Below are positions 9,358 to 18,095 of a stretch of DNA of 64,000 nucleotides, piece by piece; position 1 is the first letter of the stretch; every line of letters starts with the position of its first letter. The stretch comes from Marilutibacter chinensis. GTDB lineage: Bacteria > Pseudomonadota > Gammaproteobacteria > Xanthomonadales > Xanthomonadaceae. Below the pieces are notes generated by a model. That model saw only the letters and a program-made list of their open reading frames with translations, searched no databases and was not told the origin of the DNA. The translations under genes and the position numbers were made by a program. The stretch is from NCBI RefSeq assembly GCF_021725675.1, contig NZ_JAKJPO010000001.1, forward strand, positions 434,001 to 498,000. Reading direction: 5' to 3'.

Positions 9358-9846
9358 ATGAGCCGAACGAATTCATCGTCCCGCCTGCTCCTGGCCGGTC
9401 TGGCCATCGCCGCGCTGCTGCTGGCGCTCGCGGTCTGGTTGACGAAGCGCGGCGACACGCCGGCCGCGGCCGGCGACGGCATCACCATCGGCCCGATCGA
9501 TGCCACCGAGGTGGACGGCAGCTCGCTGGCCCCCGCCTCCGTCGTCGACGGGGCCGCCGCCGTGCGCAGCCGCCGCGCGTTTCCGGTGGTCGGTTCGGCG
9601 GTACCGCCGCCGTTCCCGATCGAGGCGATCAAGCGTGGCGAAAGCGGCAAGGTCGTCCTGGAGGTGGTCGTCGACCCCCGCGGCCAGGCGACCGGAGTCC
9701 GCGTGGCCACCAGCAGCGGTTCGACCATCCTCGACGATGCCGCGCGCGATACGGTGAGCCGCTGGCAGTTCGAACCGGCGCTCGAAGACGGCAAGCCGGT
9801 TGCCGACACAATCGAGGTTCCGATCGACTTCGAGCCGGCCGGCTGA
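9358..9846 (+). CDS. Second, shorter TonB C-terminal domain protein
   Basis: The product is 162 residues from the ATG at 9358. It has a membrane helix at residues 9-28 (LLLAGLAIAALLLALAVWL), a short linker without a long proline stretch, and a TonB-C domain from about residue 75 (VPPPFPIEAIKRGESGKVVL, then VSRWQFEPALEDGKPV). It is clearly a paralogue of the protein at 7931 but with a much shorter periplasmic spacer; whether it can span the periplasm is doubtful. It ends 26 bases from the convergent aroA gene. Confidence 0.8.
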   Translation: MSRTNSSSRLLLAGLAIAALLLALAVWLTKRGDTPAAAGDGITIGPIDATEVDGSSLAPASVVDGAAAVRSRRAFPVVGSAVPPPFPIEAIKRGESGKVVLEVVVDPRGQATGVRVATSSGSTILDDAARDTVSRWQFEPALEDGKPVADTIEVPIDFEPAG

Positions 9847-9872
9847 GCGCCCGCACCGGCTGGATCGGCACC

Positions 9873-11207
9873 TCAGCCCGCCTGCAGCCCCATCCCGATC
9901 GCGCTCGCCAACTCGACGAAACCCGGAAACGAAGTCGAGACGTTGGCGACGTCATCGACGATCACCTCGTCGCCGGCCAGTTGCGCGGCGACCGCGAAAC
10001 TCATCGCGATGCGGTGATCGCCGTGGCTGTCCACGCGACCGCCGCCGATGCGCCCGCCCTCGATGACCGCGCCGTCGGGGGTTTCGCCGATCTCGACGCC
10101 CAGGGCCTTCAGCCCGGCCGCCATCGTCGCGATGCGGTCGGACTCCTTGACCCGCAGTTCGGCGGCACCGCGGACCACGGTCCGGCCCCGCGCGCAGGCC
10201 GCGGCCACGAACAGCGCAGGGAACTCGTCGATCATGTCCGGCACCAGCGCCTCGGGCACCTCGATGCCGTGCAGCGGCGCGTGACGCACGACCAGGTCGG
10301 CCACGGGTTCGCCACCCGCCCCGCCGCCGTGTCTGCCTCCTGACGCCGGCTCCTCGCGGATGTCGGCCCCCATCAGCCGCAACGCGGCCAGCAGCCCGGT
10401 GCGACGCGGGTTCATTCCGACCGCCTGCAGACGCAGCTCGGAGCCGGGGACAAGGCTCGCGGCAACCAGGAAGAAGGCCGCCGACGAGAAATCCGCCGGC
10501 ACCTCGACCTCGCCCGCGCGCAGCACGTGGCCGCCGCTCAGGCGGGCCCGGCCGGGCGCGAACTCGATCGGCCAGCCGAATGCCGCCAGCATCCGCTCGG
10601 TGTAGTCGCGGGTCGGATGCGGTTCGAGCACAGCGGTCTCGCCGCGGGCATAGAGACCCGCCAGCAGCACCGCCGATTTGACCTGCGCGCTGGCTATTGG
10701 CGTTTTATATTCAATGCCTTGCAACGGGTTATTGCCGTGGATTCTCAATGGGGGCAACCCGCCCGGTCCGGCCTCGATGCGCGCGCCCATCATCGACAGC
10801 GGATCGATCACCCGCCGCATCGGCCGTCGCGACAACGAAGCGTCGCCGATCAGCTCCGAATCGAAGGACTGCCCCGCGAGCAGGCCCGACAGCAGCCTCA
10901 TCCCGGTGCCGGCATTGCCGCAGTCCAGTTCGATGCCCGGCGCTCGCAGGCCATGCAGGCCGACTCCATGGACGATCCGCTCGCTCGCATTCGGAGTGTC
11001 GATGCGCACGCCCATCGCCTCGAACGCCCTCGCGGTCGCCCGCGTGTCCTCGCCCTCCAGGAAGCCGTGCACCCGGCTCGTCCCCTCGGCCAAGGCACCG
11101 AGCATCACCGCCCGATGCGAGACCGACTTGTCGCCCGGCACGCGCAACTCGCCGCGCAAGGGCCGGTCGGGACTGGCAATCCAGGAGGCGTTGACTTGTT
11201 CGCTCAT
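9873..11207 (-). CDS. aroA: 3-phosphoshikimate 1-carboxyvinyltransferase (EPSP synthase)
   Basis: This 444-residue enzyme joins phosphoenolpyruvate to shikimate-3-phosphate in the chorismate pathway. The ATG at 11207 (MSEQVNASWIASPDRPLRGE) is chosen by alignment with the usual N-terminus ahead of VPGDKSVSHRAVML; the frame is open to 11279 without family character. Signature 1 reads LDCGNAGTGMRLLSGLLAG and signature 2 RVKESDRIATMAAGLKALG. A glycine-rich insert follows REEPASGGRHGGGAGG. It belongs with hisC, pheA and serC upstream on the same strand, separated from hisC by about 225 bases. Codons at about 10693-10750 are unusually AT-rich. Confidence 0.96.
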   Translation of the reverse strand: MSEQVNASWIASPDRPLRGELRVPGDKSVSHRAVMLGALAEGTSRVHGFLEGEDTRATARAFEAMGVRIDTPNASERIVHGVGLHGLRAPGIELDCGNAGTGMRLLSGLLAGQSFDSELIGDASLSRRPMRRVIDPLSMMGARIEAGPGGLPPLRIHGNNPLQGIEYKTPIASAQVKSAVLLAGLYARGETAVLEPHPTRDYTERMLAAFGWPIEFAPGRARLSGGHVLRAGEVEVPADFSSAAFFLVAASLVPGSELRLQAVGMNPRRTGLLAALRLMGADIREEPASGGRHGGGAGGEPVADLVVRHAPLHGIEVPEALVPDMIDEFPALFVAAACARGRTVVRGAAELRVKESDRIATMAAGLKALGVEIGETPDGAVIEGGRIGGGRVDSHGDHRIAMSFAVAAQLAGDEVIVDDVANVSTSFPGFVELASAIGMGLQAG

Positions 11208-11432
11208 AGGTATCGATTCGTTATCCCGGGCGCTGCGGGGAAGCGGCCTTGGCGGGCTGCGCCCCGCCTGCCCGCGCACTGTCCGGGACGTGGCCTGATA
11301 TCAGTTCAATTCGGCTGGAAGCGGCATGAATGCCGCGCCCAGGCCGCGATGGCTGGATTCGCGGCGCGGCCTGCCGGGGATGCCCGGCCGCGTCCGGATT
11401 CCTCGCCGCCCACACGACGCGCATGGCTGCGG

Positions 11433-12623
11433 TCAAAGGCATTCGTCCAGCGCGGCCAGCAGGCGCCGGTTCTCGTCGGGATTGCCGACACTGATGCGCA
11501 GGCAGTCCGGCAGGCCGTAGCCGCCCATCGGTCGCAGGATCACGCCGCGTTCGGTCAGCGCCCGCTCGATCGGCGCGGCATCGCGGCCGAAGCCGACCAG
11601 CACGAAGTTGGTCTGCGACGGGAACACCTCCAGCCCGCGTGCGCGCAACGACTCCGAGAGCGCGGTGCGCTGCCCGGCGTTGCGCGCACAGGCCGAACGC
11701 AGATGCGCCTCGTCGCGCAGCGCGGCCTCGCAGGCGGCCAGCGCCAGGCCGTTGACGTTGAAGCTCTCGCGCAGGCGTTCCATCACCGCGACCAGGCCCG
11801 GCGCCCCGATCAGGTAGCCGGTGCGAAGGCCCGCGAGCCCGTAGGCCTTGCTGAAGGTGCGGGTGACCACCACGTTCGGATACGCGTCGAGCAGGCCCAG
11901 CGCGCTCGCATAGTCCGGCGCGTCGGCCATCTCGGCGTAGGCCTCGTCGACGACGACGATCACCTCGCGCGGCACCCGGGCGATGAACGCCGCCAGGGCG
12001 TCGGCTCCGAACCAGGTGCCGGTCGGGTTGTTCGGATTGGCGACGTAGAGCAGGCGCGTGTCCGTGGTGATCGCCGCGAGCAGCGCATCGAGATCGTGTC
12101 CCAGCGGCATCGTCGCGTCGCGCGGCAGCGGCTCGGCGACGCGCATGCGCGCACCGGCAGCCTGGGTCGCCAGCGCGAATACCGCGAATGCGTGCCGGGC
12201 GAAAACCACCTCAGGGGCCGCCACGTCCAGTCCCGGGCCGGCAAACACCTGTCCCAGCTGCATCAACAGCTCGTGGGAGCCATTGCCGAGCAGGATCCGT
12301 TCGCTCGCGACCCCGTGCTTCGCCGACAGCGCGCGCTTGAGATCGCCGCCGAGCGGGTCCGGGTAGCGGTGGATCGCATGCAGGTTGTCGAGAATCGCGG
12401 CGCGAGCGGCGTCGGACGGGCCATAGGGGTTCTCGTTCGAACCCAGCTCCACCAATGCCGCGTCGCCGGCACGTCCGGCGAACCGGCGCCGGAACGCGAC
12501 CAGGTCGTGGCCGGGATCGTAGGCCTTCAGGCCGCGCACGCCCGGTGTGGCCCGCGCCGCGAACCAGGCTTCGTCCAGAGCGGCAACGGTGCCGGCGGCC
12601 GCCTCGTCGGTCATCGCGTTCAT
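11433..12623 (-). CDS. hisC: Histidinol-phosphate / aromatic aminotransferase, class I/II PLP fold
   Basis: The product is 396 residues. PLP enzyme marks are ELGSNENPYGPS near residue 60, YVANPNNPTGTWFG, IVVVDEAYAEM and the PLP-lysine loop TFSKAYGLAGLRTGY. It converts imidazole-acetol phosphate with glutamate, and enzymes of this branch next to pheA and aroA often also transaminate phenylpyruvate. Its ATG overlaps the pheA stop codon by 4 bases (ATGA), showing coupling with phenylalanine synthesis and supporting an aromatic aminotransferase role. It is not in a his operon, so a HisC2-type role cannot be excluded. Confidence 0.9.
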   Translation of the reverse strand: MNAMTDEAAAGTVAALDEAWFAARATPGVRGLKAYDPGHDLVAFRRRFAGRAGDAALVELGSNENPYGPSDAARAAILDNLHAIHRYPDPLGGDLKRALSAKHGVASERILLGNGSHELLMQLGQVFAGPGLDVAAPEVVFARHAFAVFALATQAAGARMRVAEPLPRDATMPLGHDLDALLAAITTDTRLLYVANPNNPTGTWFGADALAAFIARVPREVIVVVDEAYAEMADAPDYASALGLLDAYPNVVVTRTFSKAYGLAGLRTGYLIGAPGLVAVMERLRESFNVNGLALAACEAALRDEAHLRSACARNAGQRTALSESLRARGLEVFPSQTNFVLVGFGRDAAPIERALTERGVILRPMGGYGLPDCLRISVGNPDENRRLLAALDECL

Positions 12624-13855
12624 GCGATCGCGACCGGATAGGACCCCAGGACCTTCACTTCCTCGACGAAGTCGGCCATTTCATCCAGCGAACGGCGCAT
12701 GCCCTCCTCCTCGACGTGGCCGGCGACATCGATGAAGAACGCGTATTGCCAGAGCCCGGTATGGCCGGGGCGCGACTCGATCCGGTTCATGCTCAGACCA
12801 TGCCGGGCGAACGGCGCGAGGATGTTGAACAGCGCGCCCGGCTGGTCCTTGATGAACACCAGCAGCGAGGTACGGTCGTTGCCCGAGGTCGGAAACAGTT
12901 CGCGACCGAGCACCAGGAAGCGGGTGGTGTTGTCTGGGCGGTCCTCGATCGGTCCGGCGACGTTCTTCAGGCCATACACGGTGCCGGCACTGATGCCGGC
13001 GATCGCCGCCGCGTCGTCGGCATTGCGGGCGCGACGGGCGGCTTCGGCATTGCTGCTGACCGGAATCTTCTCCGCCTGCGGCAGATATTGGCGCAGCCAG
13101 GCCTTGCACTGGGCGAACGACTGCGGGTGCGAGTAGACCCGCTCGATGTCCTCCAGCCGGCCGCCGCGCGAGAGCAGGTGCTGGTGGACGCGGAGCTCGA
13201 CCTCGCCGCAGATCTTCACGTTCGAGGTCAGGAACATGTCGAGCGTGGACTGGATCGTGCCCTGGGTGGAGTTCTCCACCGGGACCACGCCGAAATCGGC
13301 GGCGCCGGACTCGACCTCCTGGAACACCTCCTCGATGCTCGCCAGCGGCAGGCCATGGATCGAGTGGCCGAAGTGCTTGTAGACCGCCTGCTGGGAGTGC
13401 GTGCCCTCCGGGCCGAGGAAACCGATCTTCAACGGCTCCTGCTGGGCCAGGCAGGCGGACATGATCTCGCGGAACACCCGCACCAGCACGTCGTCGTTGA
13501 GCGGCCCGTCGTTGCGGTCGACCACCCGGCGCAGCACCTGCGCCTCGCGCTCGGGCCGGTAATAGTCGACCGCCGCCGCCAGCTTGCCCTTGGCCTGGCC
13601 GACCTGGCCGGCGAACTGCGCACGCTCGGCGATCAGCGCCTGGATGCTGCGGTCGATGCCATCGATGCGGACGCGCAGCTCGGCCAGGTCCGGCCTGGCC
13701 TTGACGGCCGGCACGCCAGCGGCCGGCTTCGCAACCGCCTGCCTTGCCGGGGCTTTCCTGGCGGCGGCCCTTTTTGTTCCGGACTTCTTCGCGACTTCCG
13801 GCCGGGGCTTGTCCGGCTGGACGGACTTCGCGGGTTTACGGGACTTGCTCGTCAT
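12620..13855 (-). CDS. pheA: Bifunctional chorismate mutase / prephenate dehydratase (P-protein)
   Basis: The product is 411 residues. Residues 1-52 are a Lys/Ala/Pro-rich extension not found in the short family members. Residues 55-140 form an AroQ chorismate mutase (LRVRIDGIDRSIQALIAERA). Residues 142-320 form prephenate dehydratase (KIGFLGPEGTHSQQAVYKHF, with VENSTQGTI and the TTRF motif). Residues 330-405 form an ACT domain with GALFNIL and ESRPG, the phenylalanine-binding motifs, so feedback inhibition by Phe is expected. It overlaps hisC by 4 bases and follows serC after 143 bases. Confidence 0.96.
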   Translation of the reverse strand: MTSKSRKPAKSVQPDKPRPEVAKKSGTKRAAARKAPARQAVAKPAAGVPAVKARPDLAELRVRIDGIDRSIQALIAERAQFAGQVGQAKGKLAAAVDYYRPEREAQVLRRVVDRNDGPLNDDVLVRVFREIMSACLAQQEPLKIGFLGPEGTHSQQAVYKHFGHSIHGLPLASIEEVFQEVESGAADFGVVPVENSTQGTIQSTLDMFLTSNVKICGEVELRVHQHLLSRGGRLEDIERVYSHPQSFAQCKAWLRQYLPQAEKIPVSSNAEAARRARNADDAAAIAGISAGTVYGLKNVAGPIEDRPDNTTRFLVLGRELFPTSGNDRTSLLVFIKDQPGALFNILAPFARHGLSMNRIESRPGHTGLWQYAFFIDVAGHVEEEGMRRSLDEMADFVEEVKVLGSYPVAIA

Positions 13856-13998
13856 CTGATTGCCTGACTCTCGATTGAGGCGTCCGCGGGTGCGTGCCGC
13901 CTGCCGGGACTACATCCTGCGTATGACCTGTATGCCAACGGCTCCGGATGGAAGCCGCCGTCCATGGCACAACTCCGGCGCCTGTTGCACACGGCTGC

Positions 13999-15084
13999 TC
14001 ACCCATGCCGCTGCTGGAAATCGCGCATGAAGGAGGCCAGTGCCTGCACGCCCTCTTCCGGCATAGCGTTGTAGATCGATGCGCGCATGCCCCCGAGCGC
14101 CCGGTGTCCCTTCAGCGAGATCAGGCCGGCAGTCTTGGCCTCGTCGAGGAACGGCTTGTTCAGCGCCTCGTCCTTCAGGAAGAACGGCACGTTCATCCGC
14201 GAGCGCACCGCCGGCTCGACCTCGTTGCGGTAGAAGCCGCCGGAATTGTCGATCACCTGGTACAGCAGCGCCGACTTGCGCGCGTTGCGGCGCGCGAACT
14301 CCTCGACCCCGCCCTGCGCGAGCATCCACTTGAATACCAGCCCGGCGAGGTACCAGTTCCAGGTCGGCGGGGTGTTCAGCATCGACTCCTTCGCCACGTG
14401 CGAGGCATAGGTGAAGATGTCCGCGCGCGGCTGGCCGGCCCGCTCCAGCAGATCGCGACGGATGATCACGACGCTGACGCCGACCGGCCCGAGATTCTTC
14501 TGTGCGCCGGCGTAGATCACTGCATATTTCGACACGTCCAGCGGCTCGGACACGATGCTGGAGCTGAAATCGGCCACCAGCGGCACATCGCCGACGTCGT
14601 GGGTATCACGGAACTCGACGCCGTGGATGGTCTCGTTGGCGGTCACGTGGACGTAGGCCGCGTCGTCGGACAGCCGCCAGTCGGCGCGCGCCGGGATGCC
14701 GCGGAAGCCGCCGTTCTCGCTGCTGGCGGCGATGTTCACGTCGACGTAGGGCCGGGCCTGCTTGATCGCGGTCTTGCCCCAGTGCCCGGTCAGCACGTAG
14801 TCGGCCTTCTGCCCGGGCACGGCGAAGTTCAGCGGGATCAGCGCCTGCTGGGCGGTCGCGCCGCCCTGCAGGAACAGCACCGCATAGTCGTCCGGGATCG
14901 CCATCAGCGTGCGCAGGTCGGCCTCGGCTTCCTGGGCGACCTGCAGGAACTCCGGACCCCGGTGGCTCAGCTCGACGATCGACGCCCCCGCACCATGCCA
15001 ATCGAGCATTTCCGCCTGGGCCTGCTGCAACACGGTTTCGGGCAGGGTGGCCGGGCCGGCACTGAAGTTGTACGCACGCGTCAT
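13999..15084 (-). CDS. serC: Phosphoserine aminotransferase
   Basis: The product is 361 residues. The ATG at 15084 ([16 protein letters not shown]) is chosen because the family always begins close to NFSAGPA and because GGAG stands 7 bases upstream; the frame stays open to 15183. The PLP lysine lies in [13 protein letters not shown]. It makes phosphoserine from 3-phosphohydroxypyruvate, and phosphohydroxythreonine for PLP synthesis. It is the first gene of the serC-pheA-hisC-aroA group. Its leader contains a run of eight C at 15100-15107 (minus strand). Confidence 0.96.
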   Translation of the reverse strand: MTRAYNFSAGPATLPETVLQQAQAEMLDWHGAGASIVELSHRGPEFLQVAQEAEADLRTLMAIPDDYAVLFLQGGATAQQALIPLNFAVPGQKADYVLTGHWGKTAIKQARPYVDVNIAASSENGGFRGIPARADWRLSDDAAYVHVTANETIHGVEFRDTHDVGDVPLVADFSSSIVSEPLDVSKYAVIYAGAQKNLGPVGVSVVIIRRDLLERAGQPRADIFTYASHVAKESMLNTPPTWNWYLAGLVFKWMLAQGGVEEFARRNARKSALLYQVIDNSGGFYRNEVEPAVRSRMNVPFFLKDEALNKPFLDEAKTAGLISLKGHRALGGMRASIYNAMPEEGVQALASFMRDFQQRHG

Positions 15085-15267
15085 CGGGAACTCCGGGGTG
15101 GGGGGGGCATTGATAGTCGGGAAAACCGGTCCGCGGACCGCCGGTCGCGGCAGCGGGTTCCGTAGTATGCCGCAGCGCAACACCGTGCACGGCGTCGGTT
15201 GCGGGCGTAACCTTCTGGTATCCGGAAACGTACATGCATAGAGTGCGTGGACGCGACGGAGCCGGTC

Positions 15268-16236
15268 ATGACTTTGCGTAATGCCCTGAGAATCCCGGAG
15301 TCACAGGTCACCGACGAGCAGGTCTACCTGCAGCGGCGGCGGCTGGTCGCGGGGCTGTCCGCGCTTCCGGCGCTTGGCCTGTCCGGCTGCGCCGAAGCCG
15401 ACCCGCCAGCCCCGCCGGGGCCGGTGATCAGTGCCGAGGAGGCGGCGTCGGGCTTCAAGACCGACGAGACGCTGACCCGCTACGAGGACGTCACCACCTA
15501 CAACAACTTCTACGAATTCGGCACCGGCAAGGGCGATCCGTCGAACGCGCCGAAGACCCTGCGCACCTCGCCGTGGACGGTCGCGGTCGGCGGCGAATGC
15601 GCCAGGCCCGGCAGACTCTCGCTCGACGATCTGCTCAAGGGCCTGACTCCGGAGGAACGGATCTACCGGCTGCGCTGCGTCGAGGGCTGGTCGATGGTGA
15701 TCCCGTGGCTGGGCGTGCCGCTGGCCGACGTGCTGAAGCGCTTCGAGCCGAACTCGGATGCGAAGTACGTCGCCTTCACCACCCTCGCCGACCGCGAGCA
15801 GATGCCGGGCATCCGTTACCGCTCGATCGACTGGCCGTATCGCGAGGGTCTGCGCATCGACGAGGCCATGCATCCGCTGACCCTGCTCGCCACCGGTCTC
15901 TACGGCAAGCCGTTGCCGCAGCAGAACGGCGCGCCGTTGCGGCTGGTGGTGCCATGGAAATACGGCTTCAAGAGCATCAAGTCGATCGTCGCGATCACCT
16001 TCGTCAAGCATCGTCCGCACTGCAGCTGGAACGCGCTGCAGCCGAGCGAGTACGGATTTTTCTCGAACGTGAACCCCGACGTCGACCACCCCCGCTGGAG
16101 CCAGAAGACCGAACGCCGGATCGCCGGCAGCGGCAGCCAGCTGTTCGCCGAGCGGATCCCCACCCGGCTGTTCAACGGTTACGGCGAGCAGGTCGCCGAC
16201 ATGTACGCCGGCATGAACCTGCGGCGCTGGTTCTAG
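15268..16236 (+). CDS. msrP: Protein-methionine-sulfoxide reductase catalytic subunit (molybdopterin, YedY-type)
   Basis: The product is 322 residues from the ATG at 15268, with GGAG 6 bases before it; a GTG at 15247 is the alternative. The N-terminus carries [20 protein letters not shown], a twin-arginine export signal. The molybdenum-binding cysteine is in [14 protein letters not shown] near residue 137, and [11 protein letters not shown] is conserved in the family. The enzyme repairs oxidised methionines of periplasmic proteins and takes electrons from the heme protein MsrQ, encoded 12 bases downstream. LSGC at residues 38-41 also fits a lipobox, which is unusual for MsrP. Confidence 0.94.
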   Translation: MTLRNALRIPESQVTDEQVYLQRRRLVAGLSALPALGLSGCAEADPPAPPGPVISAEEAASGFKTDETLTRYEDVTTYNNFYEFGTGKGDPSNAPKTLRTSPWTVAVGGECARPGRLSLDDLLKGLTPEERIYRLRCVEGWSMVIPWLGVPLADVLKRFEPNSDAKYVAFTTLADREQMPGIRYRSIDWPYREGLRIDEAMHPLTLLATGLYGKPLPQQNGAPLRLVVPWKYGFKSIKSIVAITFVKHRPHCSWNALQPSEYGFFSNVNPDVDHPRWSQKTERRIAGSGSQLFAERIPTRLFNGYGEQVADMYAGMNLRRWF

Positions 16237-16248
16237 GGCCGTCGCTGC

Positions 16249-16935
16249 ATGACCGACCCGAGTCGAGCGGCCTCCGCGGCCCGTCCCCGGCGCAGGCCTG
16301 CCCGTCCACGCACGCCTCGCTGGGTGATCGCCGCCAAGACGCTCGTGCACGCGCTGGCGCTGACACCCGCGGCGATCCTCGCCTGGCAGATCCGCGAGGA
16401 ATGGCTGACCGGCAGCGGTGGCCTTGGCGCGGACCCGGTCGCCGAGATCGAACACCGCCTCGGCCTGTGGGCGCTGCGCCTGCTGATGGTCACACTGGCG
16501 GTCACCCCGCTGCGGCAGTTGACCGGCCAGGCGTCGCTGCTGCGATTCCGGCGGATGCTGGGGCTCTACGCATTCGCCTACGCGACCCTCCACCTGCTCG
16601 CCTATCTGGTGCTGGACCTGCGCGGCTACTGGACCCAGATATTCGAGGAGATCGTGAAGCGGCCGTACATCACCGTCGGCTTCCTCGCGTGGCTGCTGCT
16701 GATCCCGCTGGTGGCGACCTCGACCACCGCGGCGATCCGTCGCCTGGGCCGCAACTGGGGCCGTCTGCACAAGCTCGTCTACCCGATCGCCGTGCTGGCC
16801 GTACTGCACTTCTGGTGGCTGGTGAAATCCGACATCCGCGAGCCGCTGATGTATGCGGCGATCCTGGCGATCCTGCTCGGCTGGCGGCTGGGCCGCAGGG
16901 CGCTCAGCGCACGCCGTACAGCAGCAGCAGGCTGA
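16249..16935 (+). CDS. msrQ: Heme-binding membrane subunit of the MsrPQ system (YedZ-type)
   Basis: The product is 228 residues with about six membrane helices of the ferric-reductase-like type. Histidines likely to bind heme occur in ATLHLLAYLVLDLRGYW and in GRLHKLVYPIAVLAVLHFWW. It passes electrons from the respiratory quinone pool to MsrP in the periplasm. The first 27 residues are rich in Arg, Pro and Ala and are a cytoplasmic extension. Its 3' end overlaps by 32 bases the convergent FHA gene. Confidence 0.93.
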   Translation: MTDPSRAASAARPRRRPARPRTPRWVIAAKTLVHALALTPAAILAWQIREEWLTGSGGLGADPVAEIEHRLGLWALRLLMVTLAVTPLRQLTGQASLLRFRRMLGLYAFAYATLHLLAYLVLDLRGYWTQIFEEIVKRPYITVGFLAWLLLIPLVATSTTAAIRRLGRNWGRLHKLVYPIAVLAVLHFWWLVKSDIREPLMYAAILAILLGWRLGRRALSARRTAAAG

Positions 16936-17707
16936 GCGCTCCGGCCAGCAACAACGCGGCCAGCAGCAGCCAGGGAATCCGCAATGCGGTGCGGGCGACC
17001 GCCGGGACGCTCTCCATCGGCCGCAACGATGCCGGCTCCGGATCGAAGGCCGGCAGGCTCAGCGACGGGTGCTGCGGCATCGTCGCGGCTTCGACCACGA
17101 AGCGCTGCTGGGTGCCGAACATCACCTGCGATCCCGGCGTCAGCATTGCGTGCCGTACCGGCCAGCCGTTGACCCGACTGCCGTGCTGCGAGCCCAGATC
17201 GCGCAGGATCACACCTTCCGGGTGCGGCTCGAGGCGGGCGTGCCGCTCGGCGAAACCGGGCTCGTCGATCCTGATCTCGCAGGCGCGCTGGCGACCGACC
17301 AGCAACGGCCGGTCGAGCACGACCGCGCGGCCGTGATGGGCGCCCCCGACTCCGCGCAGCACCATCGCCGCTCCGGAGGACCCGGTGGATCCGGGCTGGC
17401 CGTCGGGTGGCGGCGCCGGCTCGGGACCGATCAGCGAAACCTGGTATCCGTCCACGTGCAGGACATCGCCCATCCGCAGCATCGCCATGTGCCGGATCGG
17501 ACGGCCGTTGACGTGGATGCCGCGCACGTCGTCGCGCAATTGCAGCCAGATCCCCCGGCGATCGATGCAGAACTGCATGATGCCGCGATCGGGGTCGTCG
17601 ACCAGGACCGGCAGGCCGCCGTCGTCGCGGCCGAGCGCGTGGACGCCCGGCCCCAGCGGCAGGTCGCTGCGTTCGCGATTGGGAAATTGCAGTCGTATGG
17701 CATTCAC
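16904..17707 (-). CDS. Double-FHA-domain protein with C-terminal membrane anchor
   Basis: The product is 267 residues from a GTG start at 17707 (translated MNAIRLQFPN); the frame is open further upstream without domain character. Residues 1-95 form a first, degenerate FHA domain (GVHALGRDDGG, then GIHVNGRPI). Residues 120-215 form a complete one: VGRQRACEIRI, ERHARLEPH and LRDLGSQHGSRVNG hold the phosphothreonine-binding residues. A single membrane helix closes the protein (IPWLLLAALLLAGALSLLLL). FHA domains bind phosphothreonine, so a Ser/Thr kinase partner is expected; none is adjacent, though the TPR fragment at the window start could belong to such a kinase. Confidence 0.85.
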   Translation of the reverse strand: MNAIRLQFPNRERSDLPLGPGVHALGRDDGGLPVLVDDPDRGIMQFCIDRRGIWLQLRDDVRGIHVNGRPIRHMAMLRMGDVLHVDGYQVSLIGPEPAPPPDGQPGSTGSSGAAMVLRGVGGAHHGRAVVLDRPLLVGRQRACEIRIDEPGFAERHARLEPHPEGVILRDLGSQHGSRVNGWPVRHAMLTPGSQVMFGTQQRFVVEAATMPQHPSLSLPAFDPEPASLRPMESVPAVARTALRIPWLLLAALLLAGALSLLLLYGVR

Positions 17708-17819
17708 GCGAGCGCAATCTAGCACGACGCAGACGCTTCCCGGGACTCTACCGCGCCGCCCTGGACGGGCTGGCCGAAGCCGCGAGACGACCGCACAATA
17801 GCGGCCAGGAGGGAATCCC

Positions 17820-18095
17820 ATGCCCAGCATCGACATTCGACATGCCCACTCGCTTGCCCACGACGACGCCCGCCGGGCGGTGCAGGAGGTCGCCGAAAAA
17901 CTGGCCGACCGCTTCGGTGTCGAATACGACTGGAGCGGCGACGACCTGAACTTCCGTGCCGCCGGCGTGGACGGCCGGATCGCGCTGGCGCCGAGCGCAC
18001 TGCGGGTGACAGCGCAACTGGGCTTCCTGATGTCCGCGTTCAAGGGGCCGATCGAGAACGAGATCCGCCGGGTGCTGGACGAGCGCTTCAGCTGA
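17820..18095 (+). CDS. Polyhydroxyalkanoic acid system protein (PHA_gran_rgn family)
   Basis: The product is 91 residues beginning MPSIDIRHAHSLAHDDARRA, the conserved start of the PHA_gran_rgn family of small proteins encoded near PHA-granule genes. The sequence alternates a helix (QEVAEKLADRF), a strand pair and a helix (FKGPIENEIRRVLDE), like polyketide-cyclase-like mini-proteins. AGGAGG precedes the ATG. Biochemical function is not established in the family. Together with the phasin at 20336 it marks this area as a PHA-granule region. Its end overlaps the convergent gene by 8 bases. Confidence 0.88.
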   Translation: MPSIDIRHAHSLAHDDARRAVQEVAEKLADRFGVEYDWSGDDLNFRAAGVDGRIALAPSALRVTAQLGFLMSAFKGPIENEIRRVLDERFS

